Positions 6,148 through 13,148 of a DNA stretch of 13,998 nucleotides are shown here, one piece after another. Source of the DNA: Phil1 sp964600045 (GTDB taxonomy: Bacteria > Bacillota > Clostridia > Christensenellales > CAG-138). The first letter of the stretch is position 1, and every line of letters begins with the position of its first letter. The notes under the pieces were generated by a model, which was not told where the DNA came from, did no database searches, and saw nothing but the letters and a program-made list of their open reading frames with translations. The translations under genes were made by a program, and so were the position numbers. The stretch covers positions 1 to 13,998 of the forward strand of contig CAZRHS010000040.1 of assembly GCA_964600045.1 (NCBI GenBank), given 5' to 3'.

Positions 6148-7212
6148 TCACTCCGCAAGCTCCTTGCCGGGTTCGGCGTTAAGGCTGAGCGGGCTCGGGC
6201 CCTGCTCAAGCATTGCGTAATGCGCGGCGCAGGCTATCATGGCGGCATTGTCCGTGCAGAAGCGCATATCCGGCCGGCAGAAGCGAAGGCCCGCGCGGTG
6301 CGCCGCCTTTTCAAGCGCTTCACGAAGGGCTGTATTCGCGCTTACGCCGCCCGCAAGGGCAAGCGTGGTCACGTTATTAAGCTGTGCCGCGCGCACCGCC
6401 TTATGGCAAAGGGTATCCACCACGCTGTGCTGAAAACTTGCCGCTATGTCCGCGCGGTTAATCTGCTCACCCTTCTGCGCGGCGTTGTGCATCAGGTTCA
6501 CCACGGCCGTTTTAATGCCGGAAAAGCTGAAATCAAGGTTGTCGCCCTCGTTAAAGGCCGCCTTAAAGTGATAAGCGTTTGGGTTCCCCTCGCGCGCAAG
6601 CTTTTCAAGCTCCGGCCCGCCGGGATAGTTAAGCCCCAATGCTCTTGCCACCTTGTCAAACGCCTCGCCAGCGGCATCGTCCCTTGTGCAGCCCAAAAGC
6701 TCAAAGGAATTATATCCTTTAACCAGTATTATGTGGCTGTGCCCGCCGCTTGCAACAAGGCAAACGAACGGCGGCTCAAGATCGCTGTAGCTAAGATAGT
6801 TTGCCGCAATATGCCCGGCAATGTGATCCACGCCTATAAAGGGTTTATTCGCGGCATAGGCAAGGCCCTTTGCGTAGCTTACGCCCACAAGCAGCGCGCC
6901 AACAAGCCCCGGCCCATACGTTGCGCCCACGGCATCAACATCGTTTATAGTAAGCCCCGCCTTGTCAAGCGCGTCCGCCACAACGCTGCCCACCTTTTCA
7001 ACATGGGAGCGGGAGGCAAGCTCCGGCACCACGCCGCCGTATTTACGGTGAATGGGAATTTGGGTATAAACGCTCATGGAGAGCACCTCGCGCCCGGCGC
7101 GGACAACGCTTGCCGCGGTTTCATCGCAGGAGCTTTCTATTGCAAGCATAATGGGTGCCGATTTTCTTCGGTATTCCTCCGCCCCCGCGGACGCGGTTTG
7201 ATAATAATTCAT
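6148..7212 (-). CDS. tsaD: tRNA N6-threonylcarbamoyladenosine transferase TsaD (Kae1/Gcp/YgjD)
   Basis: 354 aa; transfers the threonylcarbamoyl group to A37 of ANN-decoding tRNAs in the cytoplasm, working with TsaB and TsaE (not in this window). Motifs: LAIESSCDETAASVV (23-37), GPGLVGALLVG (100-110 region), DHIAGHIAANYL (129-140, metal ligands His130 and His134), CLVASGGHSHIILV (151-164), DDAAGEAFDKVARALGL with NYPGGPELE (178-203), DFSFSGIKTAVVN (227-239), LAGGVSANTALRE (286-298), CTDNAAMIA (319-327, metal ligand Asp321). Start at 7212: ATGA overlap with the upstream stop and AAGGAG 9 nt away; the ATG at 7239 lies inside the preceding gene and was rejected. About 12-15 residues longer than usual at the N terminus. 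After the TGA stop the frame stays open for 21 further codons (see findings). Confidence 0.95.
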   Translation of the reverse strand: MNYYQTASAGAEEYRRKSAPIMLAIESSCDETAASVVRAGREVLSMSVYTQIPIHRKYGGVVPELASRSHVEKVGSVVADALDKAGLTINDVDAVGATYGPGLVGALLVGVSYAKGLAYAANKPFIGVDHIAGHIAANYLSYSDLEPPFVCLVASGGHSHIILVKGYNSFELLGCTRDDAAGEAFDKVARALGLNYPGGPELEKLAREGNPNAYHFKAAFNEGDNLDFSFSGIKTAVVNLMHNAAQKGEQINRADIAASFQHSVVDTLCHKAVRAAQLNNVTTLALAGGVSANTALREALEKAAHRAGLRFCRPDMRFCTDNAAMIACAAHYAMLEQGPSPLSLNAEPGKELAE

Positions 7213-7901
7213 TTTATTTTGCTCCTTTTCCTGCCCCATACAGCGAGCGCGAGCATAATCGCGAACGGAATAAGGAACATAAGCGCAAAGCGCACAACAA
7301 TATCGTTAAAAAGCTGAAGCGGGCAAATGCGAATCATGCGGCAGGTATTGTAATCCATAAGCCACAGATTGTTTGTGAAAAACAGGTGGTGAAACTCCGT
7401 CCAGAAGCTGTTGAAATCAACCGCCACCCAAATGCCCAAAGCTATAAGCACAGCGCCGAATATGCACGCGGCCCATAAAAAGCCGCCGCAGAGCGCGCTC
7501 ACCTTCTGCCCCTTGGGCAGCTTAATCATATAAAAGGCGATTATTACGGCCGCAAGCACCGTTCCGTAGTCCCTTACGGCACGCCAGGCCTGATAAAGCG
7601 CGCGAACGTCCACCATGTGGTCAATTTCCTGCTGATTGTACATTTCAACGGTTTGCCCGTTTTCCGTAACGGTAAGCTGAATGCTGTCCACCCGGCCTTC
7701 CATATAGTCAATCAGGGTATATATGGCCTCGGTCATGTCCTCGTCGCTTATAAGCGTTTGCGCGGATGTGCCGTATTTAACATAGCTTTCGTAATACCAG
7801 TTCCTTTGGTTCATGCAAATCTGCAGGCTGGTAAAAAGCACGGCGATTATTATAAGAAGCGATGCCGCGGCAAGCAGCGGCGTGTATACGGCCCGCTTCA
7901 T
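7209..7901 (-). CDS. DUF1461 / TIGR01906 family integral membrane protein
   Basis: 230 aa with four predicted membrane segments (about 7-29, 109-126, 133-160, 201-223). The ~80-residue stretch between the first two carries the family-like MYNQQEIDHMVDVRALYQ (87-104), and FTNNLWLMD (175-183) matches the conserved FTNDLWLLDP-like block before the last helix. Function unknown for the family. It overlaps the Nudix stop by 4 nt (ATGA) and tsaD by 4 nt (ATGA), so translation of all three is likely coupled; its own ribosome site is weak, consistent with coupling. The family call is from recalled motif similarity. Confidence 0.8.
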   Translation of the reverse strand: MKRAVYTPLLAAASLLIIIAVLFTSLQICMNQRNWYYESYVKYGTSAQTLISDEDMTEAIYTLIDYMEGRVDSIQLTVTENGQTVEMYNQQEIDHMVDVRALYQAWRAVRDYGTVLAAVIIAFYMIKLPKGQKVSALCGGFLWAACIFGAVLIALGIWVAVDFNSFWTEFHHLFFTNNLWLMDYNTCRMIRICPLQLFNDIVVRFALMFLIPFAIMLALAVWGRKRSKIK

Positions 7902-8638
7902 CTGCTTTCGGGTATGGCGCCAAGGGCAACATCCAGCGCGCGCACGGCATCCGCAAACAGATCCGGATTATTCTTCGTAAGCACAAGCGCGGCCCTTTCG
8001 CGGGGAAGGTCATTAAGCGCGCGAAGAGCGGTAAAGAGTATCAAATCGTGATCCGCGCCCAGTGCGCCCTGCCCTATGGGAACGGCCATATCCTCGGTTG
8101 AGCCCAGCTCATCGTAGCGAATAAGCGCGCGGGCGGTAAGGGTTTCATCGTCGCTCTTAAGCGTTATGCGATAACGCTCGGCGGAGGGTGAATATGCCTC
8201 AAGCCTTGTATTCACGGCAAAAAGCTTGGCATCGGCCGCATCGTCGCCGGCCTTGGGCTTTATGCTGCCCATGGGGGCAACGGCGTAAAACGCGGTTGTT
8301 ATAACCCTGGTGCGTGGGTCCCTGTTAACGGCGCCGAACATGCCTATTCCCCTAAGCGGTACGCCGGTAACGCCCGTTTCTTCCTCAAGCTCCCTTGCGG
8401 CGGCGGCATTAAGCTCCTCATCCATTTCAACAAAGCCGCCGGGCAGCGCCCAGCGCCCTATAAAGGGATGATTGCGGCGGCGGATAAGCATTGCGCAAAG
8501 CTCGCCCTTTTCGTTTAGTGTAAGCACCGCCATGTCCACCGTTACGGACGGGCGGCGGTATTTGTTTTCATCATAGGCGGCAAGAAACTCCGCAAGCGTT
8601 TGTCCCTTTTCGTTGCGCGGCTCATTAATCTGTTCCAT
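7898..8638 (-). CDS. Nudix hydrolase (ADP-ribose pyrophosphatase-like)
   Basis: 246 aa. Residues ~30-165 form the Nudix fold with a perfect Nudix box G-x5-E-x7-REL-x-EE-x-GV at 68-90 (Gly68, Glu74, Arg82, Glu83, Glu86, Glu87, Gly89), which binds the metal used to cleave nucleoside-diphosphate-X compounds. The lead-in RRPSVTVDMAVLT and RRRNHPFIGRWALPGGFVE resembles ADP-ribose-type and NrtR-like Nudix proteins. The C-terminal ~80 residues (DMAVPIGQGALGADHDLILF then TALRAL) resemble the region that in NrtR-type proteins leads to a winged helix, but no clear DNA-binding helix is visible. First gene of an operon with DUF1461 and tsaD. GGGAGG lies 12 nt upstream of the chosen ATG, longer than ideal, with an out-of-frame ATG between. 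Substrate unproven. Confidence 0.88.
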   Translation of the reverse strand: MEQINEPRNEKGQTLAEFLAAYDENKYRRPSVTVDMAVLTLNEKGELCAMLIRRRNHPFIGRWALPGGFVEMDEELNAAAARELEEETGVTGVPLRGIGMFGAVNRDPRTRVITTAFYAVAPMGSIKPKAGDDAADAKLFAVNTRLEAYSPSAERYRITLKSDDETLTARALIRYDELGSTEDMAVPIGQGALGADHDLILFTALRALNDLPRERAALVLTKNNPDLFADAVRALDVALGAIPESR

Positions 8639-8675
8639 ATATGTTCATAGCCTCCCTTTAGTGTATTTCGCAATG

Positions 8676-8704
8676 ATTATAACATAAAACGCACCCGATA
8701 ACAA
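8676..8704 (-). promoter_or_regulatory. Promoter of the Nudix-DUF1461-tsaD operon
   Basis: Minus strand: -35 TTGTTA (8704-8699), 17-nt spacer, -10 TATAAT (8681-8676). The -35 lies in the loop of the opp operon terminator and the spacer contains its descending arm. Confidence 0.75.
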
Positions 8705-8716
8705 ACCGGGTGCGTT
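8684..8716 (-). terminator. Terminator of the opp operon
   Basis: Minus strand: AACGCACCCG (8716-8707), 9-nt loop, CGGGTGCGTT (8697-8688), then a short U-rich tail. It follows the oppDF stop by about 36 nt. The 10-bp stem is strong but the tail is brief. Confidence 0.72.
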
Positions 8717-8752
8717 CAAAGGAGTAACACAACTGCGCGTTAAGCGCTTGTT

Positions 8753-10771
8753 TTATTCACCTTTCTCCATCTTTGCAAGCTTCTCACGATACTGCTCCAG
8801 CTCGTAATTGTTGCAGGTGATGAAGTGATTCGGACGGATTTCGGTCCAGAAGGGCTTATCCTCCGTGTAGTTATGGATGGAAGGATCGTAAACTTCCAGT
8901 ACCTTCTTCTTCTCCTCACGCGGATCGGGCTGCGGTATAGCGGAGAGCAGCGCGCGCGTATAAGGATGCATGGGGTATGCGAAGAGCTCTTCGGTGTCCG
9001 CAAGCTCAACTATAACGCCCTTGTGTATAACGGCGATACGGTCCGCTATGAAGCGCATAACGGAAAGATCGTGCGATATGAACAGGTAGGTCAGGCCGCG
9101 CTGCTGCTGCATCGCGCTGAGCAGGTTAAGCACCTGAGCACGTATTGAAACGTCCAGTGCGCTTATAGGCTCGTCGGCGATTATGAAGTCAGGCTCCATT
9201 ATAAGGGCACGGGCTACGCCGATACGCTGCCTCTGGCCGCCGGAGAACTCGTGCGGGAAACGGCTGGCGAATTCGGGCAGCAGGCCAACGTCCTGCAGAA
9301 CCTCGGCAACGCGCTTGGAGCGCTCTTCCTTGGTCATTTCCGGATGGATGTTCATAAGGCCTTCGGAAACGATGTAGTCAACCTTGGCGCGCTCGTTCAG
9401 GCTTGCCATAGGATCCTGGAATATCATCTGGATTTCCTGAGTGATTCTATGGTCGAGCTCCCTGGATATCTTGCCGCTTATGCGCTCACCCTTGTATGTA
9501 ATCTCGCCCTTGGCGGCGGGGTTAATGCGGATAATGGCACGGCCGATGGTGGTTTTGCCGGAACCGGACTCACCAACCAGGCCGAAGGTTTCGCCCTTAT
9601 AGATATCGAAGCTTACGCCCTTAACGGCAACGAACGGATTGCGCTTGGAGCCGAACTGTACAACCAGGTCCTTAACCTCAACAAGCTTCTCGCCAACCTG
9701 CTTCTTCTGCGTGCCGAGTTTGGCGTTAGCCTCCCTGGCCTTGGCAATGGAAGTGTTGGGCGGGTCTATATGAGGAGCCCTGGGGTCAAGCAGCCACGTA
9801 CGGGCCTTATGGGTGGGGGATATCTCAAAGTAAGGCGGCCTCTCCATAAGGTCTATCTGCATGGCGTAGCGGTTACGGGGCGCAAACGCATCGCCGCGGA
9901 TTTCGGTGAACAGGTTCGGAGGAGTACCCTCTATTGAGAACAGGGGCTGTCCCTTTATACCAAGCTGCGGCAGGGAGCTGAGCAGTGCCCAGGTGTAAGG
10001 ATGCTTAGGAGTGTAGAACACGTCCTCGCAGGTACCTATTTCAACTATGTCGCCGGCGTACATAACGGCCACGCGGTCAGCAACGTTAGCAACAACGCCA
10101 AGGTCGTGGGTTATGTAGATTATGGTAAGGTTGTACTTGGACTGCAGTTTCCTGAGCAGGGCAAGTATCTGAGCCTGTATGGTAACGTCCAGAGCGGTGG
10201 TGGGCTCGTCGCAAATGAGGATCTTCGGGTTGCAGGCGATGGCTATTGCTATAACCACGCGCTGCCTCATGCCGCCGGAGAACTCGTGGGGATAATCCTT
10301 GCAGCGCTTCTCGGGCTCCAGTATGCCAACGTCGTTAAGAATCTCGATAACCTTTTCCTGAGCTTCCGCTCCCTTAAGGCCCTGATGCAGCTCCAGCGCC
10401 TCACGAATCTGGGTGCCGATGGTCTGCAGGGGGTCAAGGCTGGTCATAGGATCCTGGAAAACTATGGCGATTTCCTTACCGCGGATCTTGGTCCATTCCT
10501 CGTTCTTCTTGTACTTGGCTATATCAACGCCGTTGTACCAAATTTCGCCGGAATCGATCCAGCCGTTCTTATCAAGCATTCCTATGAAGGATTTGCAGAA
10601 TACGCTCTTGCCGGAGCCGGACTCACCGACTATTGCAAGGCTTTCGCCCTTATGAAGGTCAAGGCTTACGCCGCGAAGAGCGGTAAGCTCCTGGCCGCGC
10701 AGGGAGAACTTTACCACAAGGTCCTTAACAGAAAGGATGGTTTCTTTTTCTATGGTCTGATTCTGTTCCAT
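8753..10771 (-). CDS. oppDF: Fused oligopeptide-transporter ATPase OppD-OppF (AmiE-AmiF type)
   Basis: 672 aa: two ABC ATPases in one chain, energising the OppBC permease. First half (OppD/AmiE-like, 10-328): Walker A GESGSGKS (49-56), Q-loop Gln106, signature FSGGM (164-168), Walker B ILICDE (184-189), His222. Second half (OppF/AmiF-like, 362-672): Walker A GESGSGKT (400-407), Gln452, FSGGQ (509-513), IIADE (530-534), His567. All motifs are canonical in both halves. A charged linker (about 329-361) joins them. The tail KKVLEVYDPSIHNYTEDKP recalls the C terminus of streptococcal AmiF. In the first half the OppD cysteine motif is replaced: Asp294, Asn300, Asp307 and Thr325 stand where the four cysteines would be. 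It starts 17 nt after the oppC stop; AAGGAGGG overlaps that stop, with an out-of-frame ATG between it and the chosen ATG. Confidence 0.93.
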   Translation of the reverse strand: MEQNQTIEKETILSVKDLVVKFSLRGQELTALRGVSLDLHKGESLAIVGESGSGKSVFCKSFIGMLDKNGWIDSGEIWYNGVDIAKYKKNEEWTKIRGKEIAIVFQDPMTSLDPLQTIGTQIREALELHQGLKGAEAQEKVIEILNDVGILEPEKRCKDYPHEFSGGMRQRVVIAIAIACNPKILICDEPTTALDVTIQAQILALLRKLQSKYNLTIIYITHDLGVVANVADRVAVMYAGDIVEIGTCEDVFYTPKHPYTWALLSSLPQLGIKGQPLFSIEGTPPNLFTEIRGDAFAPRNRYAMQIDLMERPPYFEISPTHKARTWLLDPRAPHIDPPNTSIAKAREANAKLGTQKKQVGEKLVEVKDLVVQFGSKRNPFVAVKGVSFDIYKGETFGLVGESGSGKTTIGRAIIRINPAAKGEITYKGERISGKISRELDHRITQEIQMIFQDPMASLNERAKVDYIVSEGLMNIHPEMTKEERSKRVAEVLQDVGLLPEFASRFPHEFSGGQRQRIGVARALIMEPDFIIADEPISALDVSIRAQVLNLLSAMQQQRGLTYLFISHDLSVMRFIADRIAVIHKGVIVELADTEELFAYPMHPYTRALLSAIPQPDPREEKKKVLEVYDPSIHNYTEDKPFWTEIRPNHFITCNNYELEQYREKLAKMEKGE

Positions 10772-10788
10772 TTCCTCTCATGCCCTCC

Positions 10789-11754
10789 TTACACGTGGTT
10801 ACGCGGGTCTGATGCATCGGCAAACTTGTTGCCAAGCACGTAGAAGCAGATGGTAACCGCGGCAACAACAACTGCCGGGAACACCAGCTGATACATCTGC
10901 GAGGGGTTCATCATAACGCGGCGGCCCTCATCAATCAGGTTGCCCAGGGACGGAGTGTCTATAGGCAGGCCCAGACCAACGTAAGTAAGGAACACTTCGG
11001 AACCTATAACGCCGGGGATTGAAAGCGCCATATCCATCATGACAACGGAGACGATCTGCGGGAGCAGGTTCTTTACTATAACGCGGGGTATCGGCGTGCC
11101 GAGGCAGCGGGATGCCAGGTTATACTCACGGTCACGAATTATGATGATAAGGTTACGTATCCATTTTGCCATGCCTATCCAGTTGGTCAAGCACATGGAC
11201 AAAATTATTGTCTTAAGGCTCGGGCGCAGAACGTACGCGAGCAGCGTTCTCAAAACGGTAAGAGGAATGTTGTTAAGAACGTTGTATATTTCCGTGATCA
11301 GCGGATCGAGCGGACGTACATAACCCCAAATAGCGCCTATCGTAATACCGATTACAGTGGAGCTGAGAACGGCGACAACGGCTATGAACAGCGAAGTACG
11401 CGTGCCGCTCCATATACGGGACCACAAATCCTGGCCGATTATGTTCGTGCCGAACCAGAACTCGCTGTTGGGCTGTACGTTATGGTACTGCCTGCCGGTT
11501 TCGGGATCCAGGAATATTTCCGTGGGGCTCTTCTGGCCGGGCAGATAGGGCTGGATGAACGTGAAGAGCAGCAGGGCAATCAGGAAATAAAGCATAAACC
11601 TGGTTATGCGCTGGCTCATGAAGAGCTTAAGGGTGCTCTTCCAATAGGAATAGCCGGAATAAGTGACGGATTCGGAGCGCTCTTTGCTGAACGTGACAAA
11701 ACTGAAAAGCTCCTCGTCGCTCATGTTGTTCAGTTCTTTCATTACCTTAGTCAT
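10789..11754 (-). CDS. oppC: Oligopeptide ABC transporter permease OppC (AmiD-like)
   Basis: 321 aa, with one N-terminal helix (about 52-68), an extracellular insert (70-118) and a BPD_transp_1 membrane domain. The EAA loop is REYNLASRCLGTPIPRVIVK (209-228), close to AmiD, and the C terminus is NKFADASDPRNHV, typical of OppC/DppC. WFGTNIIGQDLWSRIWSGTR (100-119) is the usual OppC block. With OppB it forms the membrane channel. The start at 11754 overlaps the oppB stop (TAATG) and has GGAGG 9 nt upstream; the ATG at 11799 would add 15 residues inside oppB and has no support. Confidence 0.94.
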   Translation of the reverse strand: MTKVMKELNNMSDEELFSFVTFSKERSESVTYSGYSYWKSTLKLFMSQRITRFMLYFLIALLLFTFIQPYLPGQKSPTEIFLDPETGRQYHNVQPNSEFWFGTNIIGQDLWSRIWSGTRTSLFIAVVAVLSSTVIGITIGAIWGYVRPLDPLITEIYNVLNNIPLTVLRTLLAYVLRPSLKTIILSMCLTNWIGMAKWIRNLIIIIRDREYNLASRCLGTPIPRVIVKNLLPQIVSVVMMDMALSIPGVIGSEVFLTYVGLGLPIDTPSLGNLIDEGRRVMMNPSQMYQLVFPAVVVAAVTICFYVLGNKFADASDPRNHV

Positions 11755-12704
11755 TAACGGCCGCCTCCTTTCTTGCCGAGGGTGATACGCGGGTCGCAAG
11801 CCATCATGGCAAGGTCACCAAGCAGCATGCCCAGAACGCTCAGCACTGCGTAGAACAGCACCAGGGTCTGAACCAGCGGGTTATCCTGAACCTGTATGGC
11901 GTTAACCAGCAGTCCGCCGGTACCGGGGATTGAATACAGGGACTCAATGTAAAGAGAACCGGATATGGTGAATATGATGGAGGAAGGCAGAACCTGCGCG
12001 AAGGGAGCGAATGCGTTGCGCAGAACGTGCTTACGCATTATCTGCTTTTCGGAAAGGCCCTTGGCGCGCGCCAGCTTAACGTAGTCGGCGTTGATCTGGT
12101 CCATCATGTAGCGGCGAATCCACATAGCGTTACTCGCTATGCCGCCCAAAGACATTGATATTACAGGCAGAATATATGTTACCAGTTTATCCTCCCTGTA
12201 CAACATACTTATGTTCAATACCTTTGTTCCGAAGAACTGAATGAAAAGGTATATAACCATGCTCGGCACGGCCTCGATGAACATAATGTAAATGTTGCCG
12301 ATAGTATCGGCCGCCTTGCCGTATCTGCGAACCATCAGCATACCGAGTCCGATACCAAGTGAAAGCGAAACGATAAGCGAAAGCGCGCCGAAGCGGAAGG
12401 AAGGCAGAAGCTTAGGAACTATAACATCCCAAACGGACTTGCCGGCGTAGTAAGTTATAGACTCGCCGAAATCCAGATGTGCAAGGTCCTTAAGATAGTT
12501 CCACAACTGAACATAAACCGGTTGGTCAAGACCGAGCTTATGCAGTATGGCCTGCTTGGTGGTGTCGTTCATCTTGTCTACGCGATCGCCGAAGTAGGTA
12601 TCTACCGGCAGCAGGCGCATCAACAGGAAGACTATCACCAATACGAGGAACAGGGAGATCAGAGATCTGCCTATACGTCCCAATACATACTTGATGATTT
12701 CCAA
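11754..12704 (-). CDS. oppB: Oligopeptide ABC transporter permease OppB (AmiC-like)
   Basis: 316 aa with six predicted membrane helices, the first at about 11-31. OppB hallmarks: RLLPVDTYFGDR after the first helix, LGLDQPVYVQLWNYLKDL (57-74), LDFGESITY, and the EAA loop DYVKLARAKGLSEKQIMRKH (207-226); then PGTGGLLVNAIQVQDNPLVQ (261-280 region) and a C-terminal CDPRITLG. The start is TTG at 12704 with AAAGGGG 9 nt upstream; no in-frame ATG is well placed, so this weaker initiation codon appears genuine. It lies 100 nt after a 19-codon leader ORF and two RNA hairpins, suggesting that its translation or transcript is controlled. Peptide cargo is set by the binding protein. Confidence 0.93.
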   Translation of the reverse strand: MEIIKYVLGRIGRSLISLFLVLVIVFLLMRLLPVDTYFGDRVDKMNDTTKQAILHKLGLDQPVYVQLWNYLKDLAHLDFGESITYYAGKSVWDVIVPKLLPSFRFGALSLIVSLSLGIGLGMLMVRRYGKAADTIGNIYIMFIEAVPSMVIYLFIQFFGTKVLNISMLYREDKLVTYILPVISMSLGGIASNAMWIRRYMMDQINADYVKLARAKGLSEKQIMRKHVLRNAFAPFAQVLPSSIIFTISGSLYIESLYSIPGTGGLLVNAIQVQDNPLVQTLVLFYAVLSVLGMLLGDLAMMACDPRITLGKKGGGR

Positions 12705-12739
12705 TTACGTGTACCCCTTTATATTATTTCTTTGAGTTC

Positions 12740-12795
12740 CCGCCATAGGCGGTCTCCGGCATACAATGAATCGCTCCGTTGTATCCCGCAGACCG
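12740..12795 (-). promoter_or_regulatory. Leader RNA hairpins between the small ORF and oppB
   Basis: The arms 12750-12766 and 12779-12795 pair over 17 positions with two mismatches: CGGTCT/AGACCG, CGG/CCG and ATACAA/TTGTAT read on the minus strand, loop 12 nt. A second perfect hairpin CCGCC-TAT-GGCGG (12752-12740) shares three bases with the base of the first, so the two compete at their junction. No U tract follows, so translational or stability control is more likely than termination. Confidence 0.55.
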
Positions 12796-12804
12796 GGCAG
12801 AAAG

Positions 12805-12864
12805 TCAATACAGCGGCGGCAGCATGCACATGTGCACAGCCATGAACTCCTTGAAGTTCTTCAT
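12805..12864 (-). CDS. Candidate 19-aa leader or small peptide upstream of oppB
   Basis: ATG preceded by AGGAGG at 6-nt spacing, the strongest ribosome site in the region, followed by MKNFKEFMAVHMCMLPPLY and TGA. The N terminus is lysine-containing and the rest hydrophobic, with four Met, one Cys and a Pro-Pro near the end. The stop is 100 nt upstream of the oppB start and 9 nt upstream of a long hairpin. Two readings fit: a regulatory leader peptide whose translation affects the hairpin, or a short exported peptide taken up by the transporter, as the SHP/ComS pheromones are by Ami systems. I recognise no family. No homology can be shown from this window alone. Confidence 0.45.
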   Translation of the reverse strand: MKNFKEFMAVHMCMLPPLY

Positions 12865-13020
12865 GTTCTTCCTCCTATTTTTATTTTATAAAAGCCCATT
12901 TTAGGCTTTTATCTGGGTAGGACGCCCCCATCCTGCACCAATTTTTGATGTAAATTTAGTTTTTTTGCTGCAGATATAGACAAAACTGCAAACGAAAAAG
13001 CTTATGAGTGTTTCGATTTC
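12865..13020 (-). other. Long 5' leader of the oppB transcript upstream of the small ORF
   Basis: About 155 nt between the predicted start and the 19-codon ORF, AU-rich. Visible structures: UUUGCAG paired with CUGCA(GCAAA) around 12960-12992, and a perfect 9-bp hairpin ATAAAAGCC/GGCTTTTAT (12912-12904 with 12896-12888) just ahead of the AGGAGG. A-rich sequence, not U, follows that hairpin, so it is not a terminator. I do not recognise a known riboswitch here. Confidence 0.4.
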
Positions 13021-13026
13021 CTGCAA

Positions 13027-13056
13027 ATTATACGGCATTGCGTTTTTTGTTCGCAA
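13027..13056 (-). promoter_or_regulatory. Promoter of the oppB-oppC-oppDF transcript
   Basis: Minus strand: -35 TTGCGA (13056-13051), 18-nt spacer, -10 TATAAT (13032-13027). It gives the permease and ATPase genes a start separate from the binding-protein gene. The spacer contains AAAAACGCAA and TGCCGTAT, also seen in the lysR promoter. Confidence 0.6.
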
Positions 13057-13148
13057 CAATGATACACCTTTCCTAACTTTTTCTTAACGCATCATAACGG
13101 CTTCTTGGCTATATATCGCGCTTGGTTATGTTTTGCCCATAAACAAGA

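Noticed and set aside
7213..7239. Upstream ATG for tsaD
   Set aside because: It lies inside the preceding gene; the ATGA overlap at 7212 has a proper AAGGAG and avoids an even longer N-terminal extension.
6085..7317. 410-codon open frame on the plus strand
   Set aside because: It lies opposite tsaD, whose motifs are fully intact; the antisense product is Arg/Ala/His-rich with no family features. An open antisense frame is expected in GC-rich coding DNA.
9251..10843. Long plus-strand open frames (228 and 280 codons) opposite oppDF
   Set aside because: Shadows of the minus-strand ATPase, with no ribosome sites or recognisable domains.
11755..11799. Upstream ATG for oppC
   Set aside because: It lies inside oppB; the 11754 ATG has GGAGG 9 nt away.
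12888..12912. Intrinsic terminator ahead of the small ORF
   Set aside because: The stem is perfect but is followed on the minus strand by an A-rich stretch rather than U, so termination is unlikely.
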